NCBI RefSeq assembly: GCF_004770145.1
Contig: NZ_RQFW01000010.1
Span: forward strand, 378,001 to 442,000
DNA from: Leptospira bourretii
GTDB lineage: Bacteria; Spirochaetota; Leptospiria; Leptospirales; Leptospiraceae
Direction of reading: 5' to 3'
Length of the DNA stretch: 64,000 nt
Made by a program: the position numbers and the translations under genes. Shown here in pieces: positions 16,270-24,561 of the stretch. The first letter of the stretch is position 1. Each line of letters starts with the position of its first letter. The notes beneath the pieces are model-generated. The model did not search any database and was not told the origin of the DNA. It worked only from the letters and a program-made list of their open reading frames with translations.

Positions 16270-17091
16270 TTGAACTACGAAACATTTCCTCCATCACCTG
16301 AATTGAGTTCTTTGGTAAAATGTTTTTGGACTTTGATTGTAGAGGATTCGTCTCATTATTCCAAACAGCGCATTGTACCTGATGGTTGTATGGAATTGGC
16401 ATTTAATTTTGGAGATCCTATTCAACGTTTTACAAATGATAAAGATTTTGTAATTCAGCCTTGGGCTTGTTTGATAGGCCAAATCACGGAACCTTTTTTT
16501 ATAAAACCCACAGGTTCAGTAAATACTTTTTCTGTTAGATTTTATCCATATGGGATTGCCAATTTTTTTGAAAATCCGTTGGATCATTATGCGAACCGGG
16601 AAACTCCTCTTGATCAATTGTTTGGATTTGATACTGCAAAAGAATTAGAGAATCAAATTCGTAAGGCTTGCGATACTATGGCACGCATTCAGGTCATTGA
16701 AGATTTTTTTAGTAAAAAACTAAAAGAGCAAATCACTACGGATCGAATCCTAAAAATTACCATCGATACCATTTTGCATTCGAAAGGTAATGATACCATT
16801 GGTTCAATTTTGAGTGATGAAAATGTAAGTAGACGTCAATTAGAACGAAAATTCAAAAAACAAATTGGCCTTAGTCCAAAAAAATTAGAAAGAATTATAA
16901 GGATGCAAGCAGCGTTAAAGATGATGATTCACCGGCAGTCTGAAAAATTAACTGATATTGCTTATGAAGCTAACTATTTTGACCAGGCTCATTTTATTAA
17001 GGATTTTAAAGAATTTACAGGTTTAAGGCCAAAACTGTTTATTTATGATGAAAAAACCTTGTTATCTGTATTATTTTACAAAAAAGACTGA
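16270..17091 (+). CDS. AraC-family transcriptional regulator
   Basis: The 273-residue protein starts at TTG 16270, supported by TAAGGAG 8 bp upstream. The N-terminal part (about 1-150, PDGCMELAFNFGDP then FSVRFYPYGIANFF) resembles the ligand-binding half of AraC proteins in the DUF6597 group. The C-terminal 100 residues hold the two helix-turn-helix units: DTIGSILSDENVSRRQLERK and LTDIAYEANYFDQAHFIKD, ending FTGLRPKLF. It binds DNA and probably regulates the VOC lipoprotein gene downstream, from which a perfect 13-bp dyad separates it. AraC regulators next to glyoxalase-fold genes are common. The ligand is unknown. Confidence 0.88.
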   Translation: MNYETFPPSPELSSLVKCFWTLIVEDSSHYSKQRIVPDGCMELAFNFGDPIQRFTNDKDFVIQPWACLIGQITEPFFIKPTGSVNTFSVRFYPYGIANFFENPLDHYANRETPLDQLFGFDTAKELENQIRKACDTMARIQVIEDFFSKKLKEQITTDRILKITIDTILHSKGNDTIGSILSDENVSRRQLERKFKKQIGLSPKKLERIIRMQAALKMMIHRQSEKLTDIAYEANYFDQAHFIKDFKEFTGLRPKLFIYDEKTLLSVLFYKKD

Positions 17092-17120
17092 ATTGTCGCT
17101 TTTTTACAATTTGTAGGCAG

Positions 17121-17150
17121 CTTTATATTGTATCGTAATACAATATAAAG
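17121..17150. promoter_or_regulatory. Perfect 13-bp inverted repeat, likely operator
   Basis: CTTTATATTGTAT (17121-17133) and ATACAATATAAAG (17138-17150) flank the 4-bp centre CGTA. The dyad lies directly before the AAAGGAA ribosome site of the VOC lipoprotein gene. No T-run follows, so an operator or an mRNA hairpin at the 5' end is more likely than a terminator. Confidence 0.6.
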
Positions 17151-17177
17151 GAATGGAAATGAATAAAAAAATACATC

Positions 17178-17642
17178 GTGATGATTGTTATCTTTTTTTT
17201 AGGTTTGGAAGTGGCTACTTGTAAAGAAGAAAGTCTGCCTGGTGCATTGAATGAGAAAGTGGAAGGTAAAAGTTTGGAAAATACAATATCAATCGTGGAA
17301 ATCCCTGTATCTGATTTAACTAGAGCAGTTGCGTTTTATAAGGCTATTCTTAGTGTTTCTATAGAAAGAATGACAATGGGTGATACGGAAATGGGTGTTT
17401 TACCGGCAAACGTCGGTTCAGTCAATGTTGTCCTTGTAAAAGGCAAAGATTATATTCCGACAAAAAATGGCGTATTGGTATATTTGAATCTTGGTCACGA
17501 CTTGCAACCAGCTTTGGACCGAGTAGAGAAAAGTGGTGGGAAAATCCTTTTGCAAAAAACCTTGATTGATCCAGAAATGGGATACTATGCTCTGGTCGTT
17601 GATTCAGAGGGAAACCGGATGGGTTTACATTCCAAGAATTAG
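17178..17642 (+). CDS. VOC (glyoxalase-fold) lipoprotein, start region frameshifted
   Basis: Residues about 40-150 form a VOC domain (ISIVEIPVSDLTRAVAFYKA, YALVVDSEGNRMGLHS), the fold of glyoxalases and dioxygenases. In this frame the start is GTG 17178 with no ribosome site. The well-placed ATG 17159 (AAAGGAA 6 bp upstream) is in another frame and stops after 21 codons. The A7 tract at 17165-17171 explains this: with six A the ATG would give MNKKYIVMIVIFFLGLEVATC, an ideal lipoprotein signal joined to the domain. The gene may be phase-variable, recently mutated, or affected by a homopolymer sequencing error. Metal-ligand residues are not complete enough to name a reaction. Confidence 0.7.
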   Translation: MMIVIFFLGLEVATCKEESLPGALNEKVEGKSLENTISIVEIPVSDLTRAVAFYKAILSVSIERMTMGDTEMGVLPANVGSVNVVLVKGKDYIPTKNGVLVYLNLGHDLQPALDRVEKSGGKILLQKTLIDPEMGYYALVVDSEGNRMGLHSKN

Positions 17643-17752
17643 AGATTGTTTGGTTGGAAGCCTCCGTCAGCGATTGGAACGTAAAGCTCAGTCGCATGTG
17701 CATTCGGGTTTTGATCCACCAAACGATGGCGAGGCGGCAAGGGAAACAATCT
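17643..17752. repeat. Dispersed repeat bounded by 9-bp inverted ends (copy B)
   Basis: AGATTGTTT (17643-17651) and AAACAATCT (17744-17752) are perfect inverted ends of a 110-bp element that begins right at the VOC stop codon. The right part, ACGATGGCGAGGCGGCAAGG, matches copy A at 14341-14360. The left part, GCCTCCGTCAGCGATTGG, is a diverged inverse of the right part, so the element could fold into one long hairpin. It resembles a small non-coding mobile element. Confidence 0.55.
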
Positions 17753-17765
17753 AAATGATTTTTAA

Positions 17766-19658
17766 CTATATAAACCCAAAATATACTTTCGTTTTAGTTA
17801 CCAAAGCCCACAGATAACTTTCCGCCTTGATTTTCAACTCTGCAATCGAATTTCCCAAAGAAGTTCCCGCGGGTGGGCTCAGCGTTTGGTTTGTCACACC
17901 CGTTCCATTTAAGTTTTGGCTTGCGGGAATGGTCCCACGAATGCTATGAAAAGTATACACTCGATTGGTGGTCAATGGTTCTGAGATGACGACGTCTTGG
18001 AGTCCATCCGCATTGGTGTCTTGGAATCTGAGTCCCATTGAGAAATTACTCGCAGTGACTGATCCTGAAAAAAGACTATCGGCAGATCCCCCAGCACTTA
18101 GGTTCATATTGCGAAATCCTGTGATTGGGTCATTTAACACTAGATAAACGTCACCGATTCCTGCACTAGCGCCCGTGGCTCCAATCAGTAGATCAGGAAT
18201 TCCATCCCCGTTAGTGTCGCCGGAGGCTAGGTTTCCTCCAAAAGAACAATTATTGGCATTACAGCTGGTTGTAGGTGGTCCGATAAGTGTTGCCACTGGT
18301 TGATTCGGATAGGGACTTATGGGATCACAAGTAGAGTGATATACAAATACAATTCCTTGATTGGAATTGAAGGTGGGCGCTCCCACAGCAAGATCGATAC
18401 AATTGTCGGAATTAAAATAATCTAAGACAAATGAACTACCAAATCTGCATCCACCGGCATTGGCACAACCGGGAGAAGGATCTGTCAAGTTCGGAGTTAG
18501 GTATTGCTGCGGTTGATTCGGAAGGAATCCTTGGTTGGATATATAAATGTAAACTCTTCCCAAATTGGAAGAGTAAGTTCCTGCACCTACGATGAGGTCT
18601 AAATAACCATCCGCATTGATATCCCCGTAAGTAGCTTGAGTTCCAAAATTGTCGCCTGCAGCAGGCTTATAAGTTAGGTTCGCAGAGTTTGTATTTTGTG
18701 AATTAATTCCACTTGTTCCCTGGCTATAAAAGACAAATACATCGTCATTCCAAGGAGATGCAAGTATTACATCGTCAAATCCATCACGGTTAAGATCAGC
18801 ACTTTTTACTATGCTCCCCAGTCTACCACCATTAGTAATACCAGAGAGTATTGAATCTGCAACCCCTCCTGTGTTTAGATTTATAGAAGGTATCCCCGAT
18901 TGACCTTTACTATAGAAAAGGAGCACTCTTCCACCAAATGCAATGATACCAGCATAGGCCTGGCTACCGATAATTAAATCGGCATAACCATCACCATTAA
19001 AATCACCAGAACTGATTTGGCTTCCGAAGTAAGTACCCGTGATTCCATCCGTTAAACTTGTGTTTGGCGTCGTATTGAGTTGTTTTGTATTTGGGTTTGT
19101 GGTGAATACATATCCGTAACCTTGTGTTCCAGCAGCAACACTCGCCGACACAATCAAATCAGGATACCCATCTCCATCAGTATCATGGTTGGTTCCCATT
19201 CGGACTTGGATCGTATTGGTTCTTTCATAAGGAATGTGCGCATAGATAGTATGAAGGCTACCATAAGTCCAAAAAGTTCCCGTAATGGCTTTTGCTGGTA
19301 GGCCATATCTCCAAGTTCCATTGATTACAGGCACTTGGGTCGGTGGTGCATTATCTATTCCAACATTTACAAAGGTGACACCAAGGGGTGCTGTTCCAAC
19401 AACAAATCCAGTTTCAACAATCGAATGGTTGGTTAAGTTAGAGATTGTGACAGAGGATTCAGGAAGGAGGAGTAAATACTGTGCAGGTGACCAACGCCTG
19501 AAAGGATTTTTATCCGGACAGAACGAATTGGAAAGTTTCATCAAACATTCAATTGGTGGATGAGTGAGGGGATTTGCCCAACAATTAAGCAGAAAAAAAG
19601 AGATTCCGAGTGTCAATAGTCGCAAGTTCAGAAATTGATTGGCTGTTCTAAGTTTCAT
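17766..19658 (-). CDS. FG-GAP (integrin alpha-like) beta-propeller lipoprotein
   Basis: The start is taken as ATG 19658; an earlier TTG at 19670 is possible. A signal peptide with lipobox FFLLNC is followed by an Ig-like or unassigned part to about residue 150. Seven FG-GAP units follow, with calcium loops DTDGDGYPD, DFNGDGYAD, DLNRDGFDD, DINADGYLD, a degenerate DYFNSDNCID, DTNGDGIPD and DTNADGLQD. Seven units fit a complete beta-propeller. Such proteins are exported and often act in adhesion or ligand binding on the surface. The gene runs towards the AraC/VOC cluster and has no close partner on its strand. Confidence 0.85.
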   Translation of the reverse strand: MKLRTANQFLNLRLLTLGISFFLLNCWANPLTHPPIECLMKLSNSFCPDKNPFRRWSPAQYLLLLPESSVTISNLTNHSIVETGFVVGTAPLGVTFVNVGIDNAPPTQVPVINGTWRYGLPAKAITGTFWTYGSLHTIYAHIPYERTNTIQVRMGTNHDTDGDGYPDLIVSASVAAGTQGYGYVFTTNPNTKQLNTTPNTSLTDGITGTYFGSQISSGDFNGDGYADLIIGSQAYAGIIAFGGRVLLFYSKGQSGIPSINLNTGGVADSILSGITNGGRLGSIVKSADLNRDGFDDVILASPWNDDVFVFYSQGTSGINSQNTNSANLTYKPAAGDNFGTQATYGDINADGYLDLIVGAGTYSSNLGRVYIYISNQGFLPNQPQQYLTPNLTDPSPGCANAGGCRFGSSFVLDYFNSDNCIDLAVGAPTFNSNQGIVFVYHSTCDPISPYPNQPVATLIGPPTTSCNANNCSFGGNLASGDTNGDGIPDLLIGATGASAGIGDVYLVLNDPITGFRNMNLSAGGSADSLFSGSVTASNFSMGLRFQDTNADGLQDVVISEPLTTNRVYTFHSIRGTIPASQNLNGTGVTNQTLSPPAGTSLGNSIAELKIKAESYLWALVTKTKVYFGFI

Positions 19659-19822
19659 GACACAATACAACTAACATTGGATTGATGTTTCGGTTTAGGG
19701 AAAGGGAATGCAATAAATTATTGGAATTCTAAAAGAAAAATAAAGAGAACGCAGACACTTCTCCTTCTGGTTTTTTTAAAAATATCTTTTCTTTTTTTAT
19801 TTCTTCGGGCAAAATCCTAGCT

Positions 19823-20224
19823 ATGAGTTTTTTTGAAAGTTTGAAAGCCGTCGCAGCTCAGGCAGTGGAGCTAGTCCAAAACAATCCTCAAGTTGTATCC
19901 GGAATCCAAAAGATCATAGAAGACAATGGCGGAGTTTCCGGAATTGTCCAAAAGTTCAAAGACAAAGGATTTGCAGAAGCCGCAACATCCTGGGTCGGAA
20001 CTGGGGAAAATGTAAACATTGGCTCTACCGAAGTGATGAAGGTTTTAGGGAGTGAGTCTGTACAAGAACTTGCGAAAAAAGTGGGTTTAGATTCAGAAGC
20101 TACAGCAGGACTCATCGGAAATTTATTGCCAATGGTGATTGATAAACTTTCTCCTGATGGAAAAGAGCCAAGTGGGGATATAACTTCTCAACTATCTTCT
20201 CTGGCATCCTTATTTACCAAATAA
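19823..20224 (+). CDS. YidB-family (DUF937) protein
   Basis: The 133-residue protein matches the YidB/DUF937 pattern: an N-terminal helix, NGGVSGIVQKFKDKGFAEAATSWVGTGENVNI, then ELAKKVGLDSEATAGLIGNLLPMVIDKLSPDG. No signal peptide or membrane segment is present. The family is widespread and has no settled biochemical function. It stands alone between a divergent propeller gene and the SH3 lipoprotein gene. Confidence 0.85.
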   Translation: MSFFESLKAVAAQAVELVQNNPQVVSGIQKIIEDNGGVSGIVQKFKDKGFAEAATSWVGTGENVNIGSTEVMKVLGSESVQELAKKVGLDSEATAGLIGNLLPMVIDKLSPDGKEPSGDITSQLSSLASLFTK

Positions 20225-20331
20225 TTTTGGTATAGGAAATATATCGCCTATGAAAAGTTAGGTGGTATTCTTTCTAAAGGAAACTACATTTTTTCTTGCC
20301 AAAATTTCTCACCAGAGCCAATCTTTCCTTC

Positions 20332-21090
20332 ATGAAGAAACTGTTTCTAATCTTTTTTACCTGCCTTTTTTTGTTTCAATGTAAAAAGTCTCCAACCATT
20401 GAAGTGGGTAAAAATGCTTTTATTTCTGCCACTGTCCTCAATGCGAGAAAAACTCCTAGTTTAGCTGGAGAAAAAGTGGGGAAACTAAAACTAGGTGATG
20501 AAGTAAAGGTTTTGGAACGATCCGAAAATGATATGGACATTGATGGACTAACGGCTTACTGGTATAAGGTTCAATCTAAGGAAATCACTGGTTGGGTCTT
20601 CGGTGGTTATCTTTCACAAACCAAAGTCGAATCACGAGATGCCATGATTGCGGCGGTGCAGGGAAATTTTGTTTTCTGTAAAATGCCTGATAGGATGGAA
20701 TGTACAGATACAATCGAATTTGATGGAGAAAGTTTCGTTTATCGAAAATTTAATTCGTATTCCGGTATCAACGAAAAGTTAGAAGGTGTGTTTGATGTAT
20801 ATGCCGACCACTTAGTTTTCGATACAAAATCTAGGTTGATTCGTCCTTCGGTTTTTATCCAATTTCCGCAAACAGAGGAAGAAAGAACCGCCTACAATAA
20901 TGCTTATTTTGAATATACCGATTCTGACGAATATTTGGTTTCGTTAAGTACTTATCCAGTAGCTGGAAAAGAGGACATTTACTTTGCGGTTTGTGGTGAC
21001 AATCTTTTGTTATTGTATGAGAAAAAGGAAAAAGAGGAAATTTGTAAAAGCGAATATGCTTTTGCTAAATCTTCTTATTCTTCTCCTTAA
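20332..21090 (+). CDS. SH3-domain lipoprotein
   Basis: The ATG at 20332 gives a clean signal peptide (MKKLFLIFFTCLFLFQC, lipidated Cys17); an upstream TTG at 20296 would add 12 residues. A bacterial SH3 domain covers about residues 28-90 (ISATVLNARKTPSLAGEKVG, LKLGDEVKVLER, YWYKVQSKEITGWVFGGYL). The remaining 165 residues are beta-rich and unassigned, with Cys pairs (FCKMPDRMECTD, AVCGDN). It is probably periplasmic and membrane-anchored. The last 26 bp overlap the convergent membrane protein gene. Confidence 0.8.
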   Translation: MKKLFLIFFTCLFLFQCKKSPTIEVGKNAFISATVLNARKTPSLAGEKVGKLKLGDEVKVLERSENDMDIDGLTAYWYKVQSKEITGWVFGGYLSQTKVESRDAMIAAVQGNFVFCKMPDRMECTDTIEFDGESFVYRKFNSYSGINEKLEGVFDVYADHLVFDTKSRLIRPSVFIQFPQTEEERTAYNNAYFEYTDSDEYLVSLSTYPVAGKEDIYFAVCGDNLLLLYEKKEKEEICKSEYAFAKSSYSSP

Positions 21091-22558
21091 AGGATTCATT
21101 TCGTAACATCGTATTCGTTCGATGTGTATGTGGATTTTTCCAATTCAAAATTCTTTTTTTTGATTCGGCAGGAAGTTGTTTTAAAAACTCCTGCCAGCTG
21201 TCTTCTTCTAAAACAGAATAAAATCCAGGTAAATATTGAATTTTAGTTCCGAGAGGAAGATACTTTTTATATTCAGATGCGGATACTCCATATGCGATTC
21301 GATAAATAGTTCTATTTTTGTGTTTCTCTTCTGGCAAAAAATGAAACGCATCTCCTGCCTTATTGTAACAAATAAAATAATCAAAACCTTGGTGCACGAT
21401 GATAAGCGATTCTTTTGGAATTTGGAATAAGGGAAGGAGAATTGAATAGAGTTTATAGTCTTGGTTGTTAAAATCTTTTTCTCGGTTCATTGTGAACCAT
21501 TGGTAAAAAAATAAAAATAAACACGAAATGCCTATGGCAGATTTCGATTTGATTTTTGAAAGAGTTGGGAGTAGCAGTAGGTTTGCTGGAATAAAAATCA
21601 AAAGAAACAAACGAAATGGAAAACTAAAGGCCGTATAACTAAAGATAGGCAGTGAAAGGAGAAAAAATAAGACAACAACCTTATCGTAAAAAGCTTTTGA
21701 TTCTTTGTCTAATTTTGATCTAGTGATCCAATATAACAAAGGTGAGAAAAAGAAAAGAATTTGTTCCCATAGAAATTCGGGAAAAATCCGCGAGTACTTA
21801 TAAAACGGAGAAAGGAATTGGAATTCTAAATCTTCTAGTAAAACAGTTTTTATGTCCTTCCAGTGCAATACATTGGGAAATAAAAAACTAACTCCAACCA
21901 AACAAAGAGGTAGTCCCAAAAGGATGAGGATACGATTGCGTTTGGAAAGGGGAACTTGTCTCCATACGAAAGGCAACAAAAGGAAAAAGGAAATTCCTGC
22001 TGTGATTTTATGGCTAAGAAAAACCAAAACAAAACATAGGGCCAGTCGTAAATAATGGATTTGTTTGGCTTTGTTCTCTTGTTTTTCTAAAATCCAAAGT
22101 TCTGTTAAAAATAAGATAAAAAAAACAATCCCACCTAGGTTTTTAATAAAGTTAAAACTAAAATGGGGAATATAGGAAGAAGAGACAAGAACGAGTCCAA
22201 AAAGGATAGATAGGTAAAAATTCTGGCTGAGTGAGATTGCCAATCTATACCCTGCTAAAAACAAAAACCCAACGAGTAAAGAAACAAAAACTTTGTTTGT
22301 GATGACGATGTTTGTTCCCAGTTTGGAAAATAAAACCAGTCCATATAGAATGGGGGAGGAATCGGGACTAAAAAACCTACCTTTGGTTACATAGGAATTG
22401 ACTTGGGCTGCATAATAATATCCATCGGCCCCGTAAGCAAATGGAGAACTCAGTTGCACTGCTAGTTGTAACGAAACAATCAAAAGAAAAATAAATAAAA
22501 CAAAACCTGGTTTTTTATATTTTGTAATCATCGGAGGAGCAAAGAATGGGTTTGCCAT
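21065..22558 (-). CDS. Polytopic membrane protein, GT-C glycosyltransferase-like
   Basis: The 497-residue protein has 10-12 hydrophobic helices. An early extracytoplasmic loop contains GADGYYYAAQVNSYVTKG, with acidic and aromatic residues in the position used by GT-C-fold glycosyltransferases. The C-terminal 120 residues are soluble. No exact family is recognised, so the enzyme call is tentative. ATG 22558 and ATG 22531 are both possible, and neither has a good ribosome site. The start overlaps the end of the VanW gene by 17-44 bp, so the two are co-transcribed. Confidence 0.6.
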   Translation of the reverse strand: MANPFFAPPMITKYKKPGFVLFIFLLIVSLQLAVQLSSPFAYGADGYYYAAQVNSYVTKGRFFSPDSSPILYGLVLFSKLGTNIVITNKVFVSLLVGFLFLAGYRLAISLSQNFYLSILFGLVLVSSSYIPHFSFNFIKNLGGIVFFILFLTELWILEKQENKAKQIHYLRLALCFVLVFLSHKITAGISFFLLLPFVWRQVPLSKRNRILILLGLPLCLVGVSFLFPNVLHWKDIKTVLLEDLEFQFLSPFYKYSRIFPEFLWEQILFFFSPLLYWITRSKLDKESKAFYDKVVVLFFLLSLPIFSYTAFSFPFRLFLLIFIPANLLLLPTLSKIKSKSAIGISCLFLFFYQWFTMNREKDFNNQDYKLYSILLPLFQIPKESLIIVHQGFDYFICYNKAGDAFHFLPEEKHKNRTIYRIAYGVSASEYKKYLPLGTKIQYLPGFYSVLEEDSWQEFLKQLPAESKKRILNWKNPHTHRTNTMLRNESFKEKNKKI

Positions 22559-23225
22559 TTGTTTCTGAATCTACAAAAACTTGGACATTCGAAAATCCAT
22601 TTTTATCTGTTTGTTTAAAATATAATTTTTTACGTTTGATGGGTAAAGGCGATTGGATTCGAAATGTAAGTTCAGATTCGTTCAAATTCCAAGAAAAGTG
22701 CAGAGGAAAAGAGAAAGTGTTTTTGATACGTAAATCTTTTGTTGGGTATACAACGGATGCATCCGTTCCCAGAGGTGTAAACCTTGTGTCCTCATTGTAT
22801 AAATCGCGGGAGTGGGGGAAACGTTCTAAAATTTCTAAACCAAGCTCTAAGGATAAATAATAAATAATTCCTGACAATTGACAAAGGCCACCTGCAATTT
22901 CTGAACTGACTTCTCCTCTACGGATCACCCTTCCTTCTTTGAATCCTTTTTTGATTGTTGGTTCTCCCATTTCATACCAAAAAGAAAAAATTTTCCCTGG
23001 ATACAGAACTCGGTTGTTCATTCGTGTAACGGCGATTTGAAGGTTATGGAGTTTTCCTTCTTTGAGCGGAGAAGGAAGTATAGGAAGTGTCAGTTTCGAT
23101 TCTTCGGACCAAAAGGTTCTACTACTGTTATATGGTTTTAATCCAAATCGAAAAGGACCTCCTTGCAAAAAAATTCCAAACCACCTGAGGATCACTTTGA
23201 TTTTTATTTTTATGAGTGGAATCAA
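22515..23225 (-). CDS. VanW-family protein
   Basis: The 236-residue protein has the VanW core. N-HNLQIAVTRMNNRVLYPGKIFSFW is followed by GFKEGRVIRRGEVSSEIAGGLCQLSGIIYYLSLELGLEI, HSRDLY and D-ASVVYP-KDLRIKN. The GGxCQxS segment is the family hallmark. VanW proteins are linked with envelope and peptidoglycan functions, but the activity is not established. The first codon is TTG 23225; an internal GTG ten codons on is another option. It lies 12 bp after the DUF2452 gene and overlaps the next membrane protein gene. Confidence 0.8.
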   Translation of the reverse strand: MIPLIKIKIKVILRWFGIFLQGGPFRFGLKPYNSSRTFWSEESKLTLPILPSPLKEGKLHNLQIAVTRMNNRVLYPGKIFSFWYEMGEPTIKKGFKEGRVIRRGEVSSEIAGGLCQLSGIIYYLSLELGLEILERFPHSRDLYNEDTRFTPLGTDASVVYPTKDLRIKNTFSFPLHFSWNLNESELTFRIQSPLPIKRKKLYFKQTDKNGFSNVQVFVDSETNGKPILCSSDDYKI

Positions 23226-23237
23226 AGTTAGGTGTTA

Positions 23238-23645
23238 TTATTGGGAATCTAAAAAAACTTCTGTAAAACTTCTATCTGGATTCATAATATATGAACCTTT
23301 GTAGGAATGTGGAGGATGGTTTCCCCAATCTTTGGGAGAAAGGAGAGAAAAATAAGAACCATTTTCTTTTTCATATAAATGAATGGTTTGGCCTGGTTTT
23401 TTTTCGAACTGGCAACGTGCTTTGTGAAGTTCAATGTCCTTTTCCGCACGTTTTAAAATCAGCTCAGCTTCTTCTTTTAGGCGACGGATTTGTCCTGCAA
23501 TGACTTCCAGTTTTCCATGCAAATGGAGTTGGACAGATTCTTCCGCCAATTCAATTTCTTTAGCCCGGTCGACAAGACTGATTTTAGGTGCAAGCCTACT
23601 GGTTCCATAGGTAAGACTATGATGGGGAGTTTCCTCTGTTTCCAT
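23238..23645 (-). CDS. DUF2452 protein
   Basis: The 135-residue protein has a helical N-terminal half (LVDRAKEIELAEESVQLHLH) with a coiled coil, followed by GQTIHLYEKENGSYFSLLSP and WGNHPPHSYKGSY, the signature of DUF2452. It is predicted cytoplasmic and soluble. The family has no known function. It starts a three-gene minus-strand run with VanW and the GT-C-like membrane protein. Confidence 0.8.
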   Translation of the reverse strand: METEETPHHSLTYGTSRLAPKISLVDRAKEIELAEESVQLHLHGKLEVIAGQIRRLKEEAELILKRAEKDIELHKARCQFEKKPGQTIHLYEKENGSYFSLLSPKDWGNHPPHSYKGSYIMNPDRSFTEVFLDSQ

Positions 23646-23716
23646 TCTAAGGATTAGACAATCGTGAACTTACGAATTGGCAATTCATTTCTCTTGGGAG
23701 GTATGCAGTAGGGTAG

Positions 23717-23757
23717 AAAAAGGCCCTCCTAAGATTTTTAGGAAAGCCGAAGGCCAA
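23717..23757 (-). terminator. Rho-independent terminator of the coaE-SPOR operon
   Basis: On the minus strand TCCTAA and TTAGGA (23743-23738 with 23732-23727) form the inner stem and GGCC/GGCC an outer one, followed by five T. It lies 22-62 bp past the SPOR gene stop. Confidence 0.6.
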
Positions 23758-23778
23758 GGTTTTTGACGATCTCTATTT

Positions 23779-24561
23779 TTATGATAACGGTTGGTAACTC
23801 ACAACCATCGCCTTGGATTTGATATCTTTTGGCATGGAAGTTTTTGAAAGAACTTTGGAAAGAGATCCCTTGTCTTTGGATTTTCCCATTTGTACCACAA
23901 AGAATCCATTTTTTACAACGATAAAAGACTTAGCCGGCAACTTACCATGGTTATCTGCCTTTAGTTGTGATAAAAAAGTTTCTGCAGACTGTCTGCTAGT
24001 GAAAGCAGCCAGTTGGATGGTAAACTGTTTCCCATCTGTTTTGTTTGAGACAGTCGTTTGCGAAGAAAGTTTTTGTGATTTGGATGGCTTAGAAGTGGGA
24101 GCCAAGTTTTTGAATCTTTCTTCTTTTGCACTAACCACTTGTTTTTCTCTACGTTTTGTCAAATCAACAATTTGTTGTTTTTTCTCTTCTTCCTCATCTT
24201 TAGCGGTAGAAGTTTCTACAAAGTAGGGATGGTTTCCAACATCAGCCATAGGAATTTCTTGAGAAGCGATTGTTTGTTCTTTGGATTTGGTTCCTTGGAC
24301 AAGAGAAGAGGCTGCATTCGTTCCAACTTGTGCCTCTGCACCGTTTGTTGCCACTGGCGCAGGGATTGCGGTCTCCGTTGTCTCTGGGTTCGTTTGAGTC
24401 AGTTCACTCTTTTTTTGAAGAGTTTGTGCCTCTTCTTGTTTCCCTCGCCCTACAGAAACCCCAAGGAAAAAAATAGAAAAGAAAAGTGCAAAAAGAAAGA
24501 GGGATAAAACACCAATTCTTTGTTTATCTAGGTTGATTACGTAAAATACTCTTTCTTTCAT
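23779..24561 (-). CDS. SPOR-domain membrane protein
   Basis: The 260-residue protein has one N-terminal membrane helix (about 18-38, LSLFLFALFFSIFFLGVSVG). A long Thr/Ala/Glu/Lys-rich linker follows. The C-terminal SPOR domain covers about 185-258 (FTIQLAAFTSRQSAETFLSQL, FIVVKNGFFVVQMGKS). SPOR domains bind peptidoglycan stripped of stem peptides, usually at division sites. AAGGAT precedes the ATG. The start overlaps the coaE stop by 4 bp. Confidence 0.88.
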   Translation of the reverse strand: MKERVFYVINLDKQRIGVLSLFLFALFFSIFFLGVSVGRGKQEEAQTLQKKSELTQTNPETTETAIPAPVATNGAEAQVGTNAASSLVQGTKSKEQTIASQEIPMADVGNHPYFVETSTAKDEEEEKKQQIVDLTKRREKQVVSAKEERFKNLAPTSKPSKSQKLSSQTTVSNKTDGKQFTIQLAAFTSRQSAETFLSQLKADNHGKLPAKSFIVVKNGFFVVQMGKSKDKGSLSKVLSKTSMPKDIKSKAMVVSYQPLS

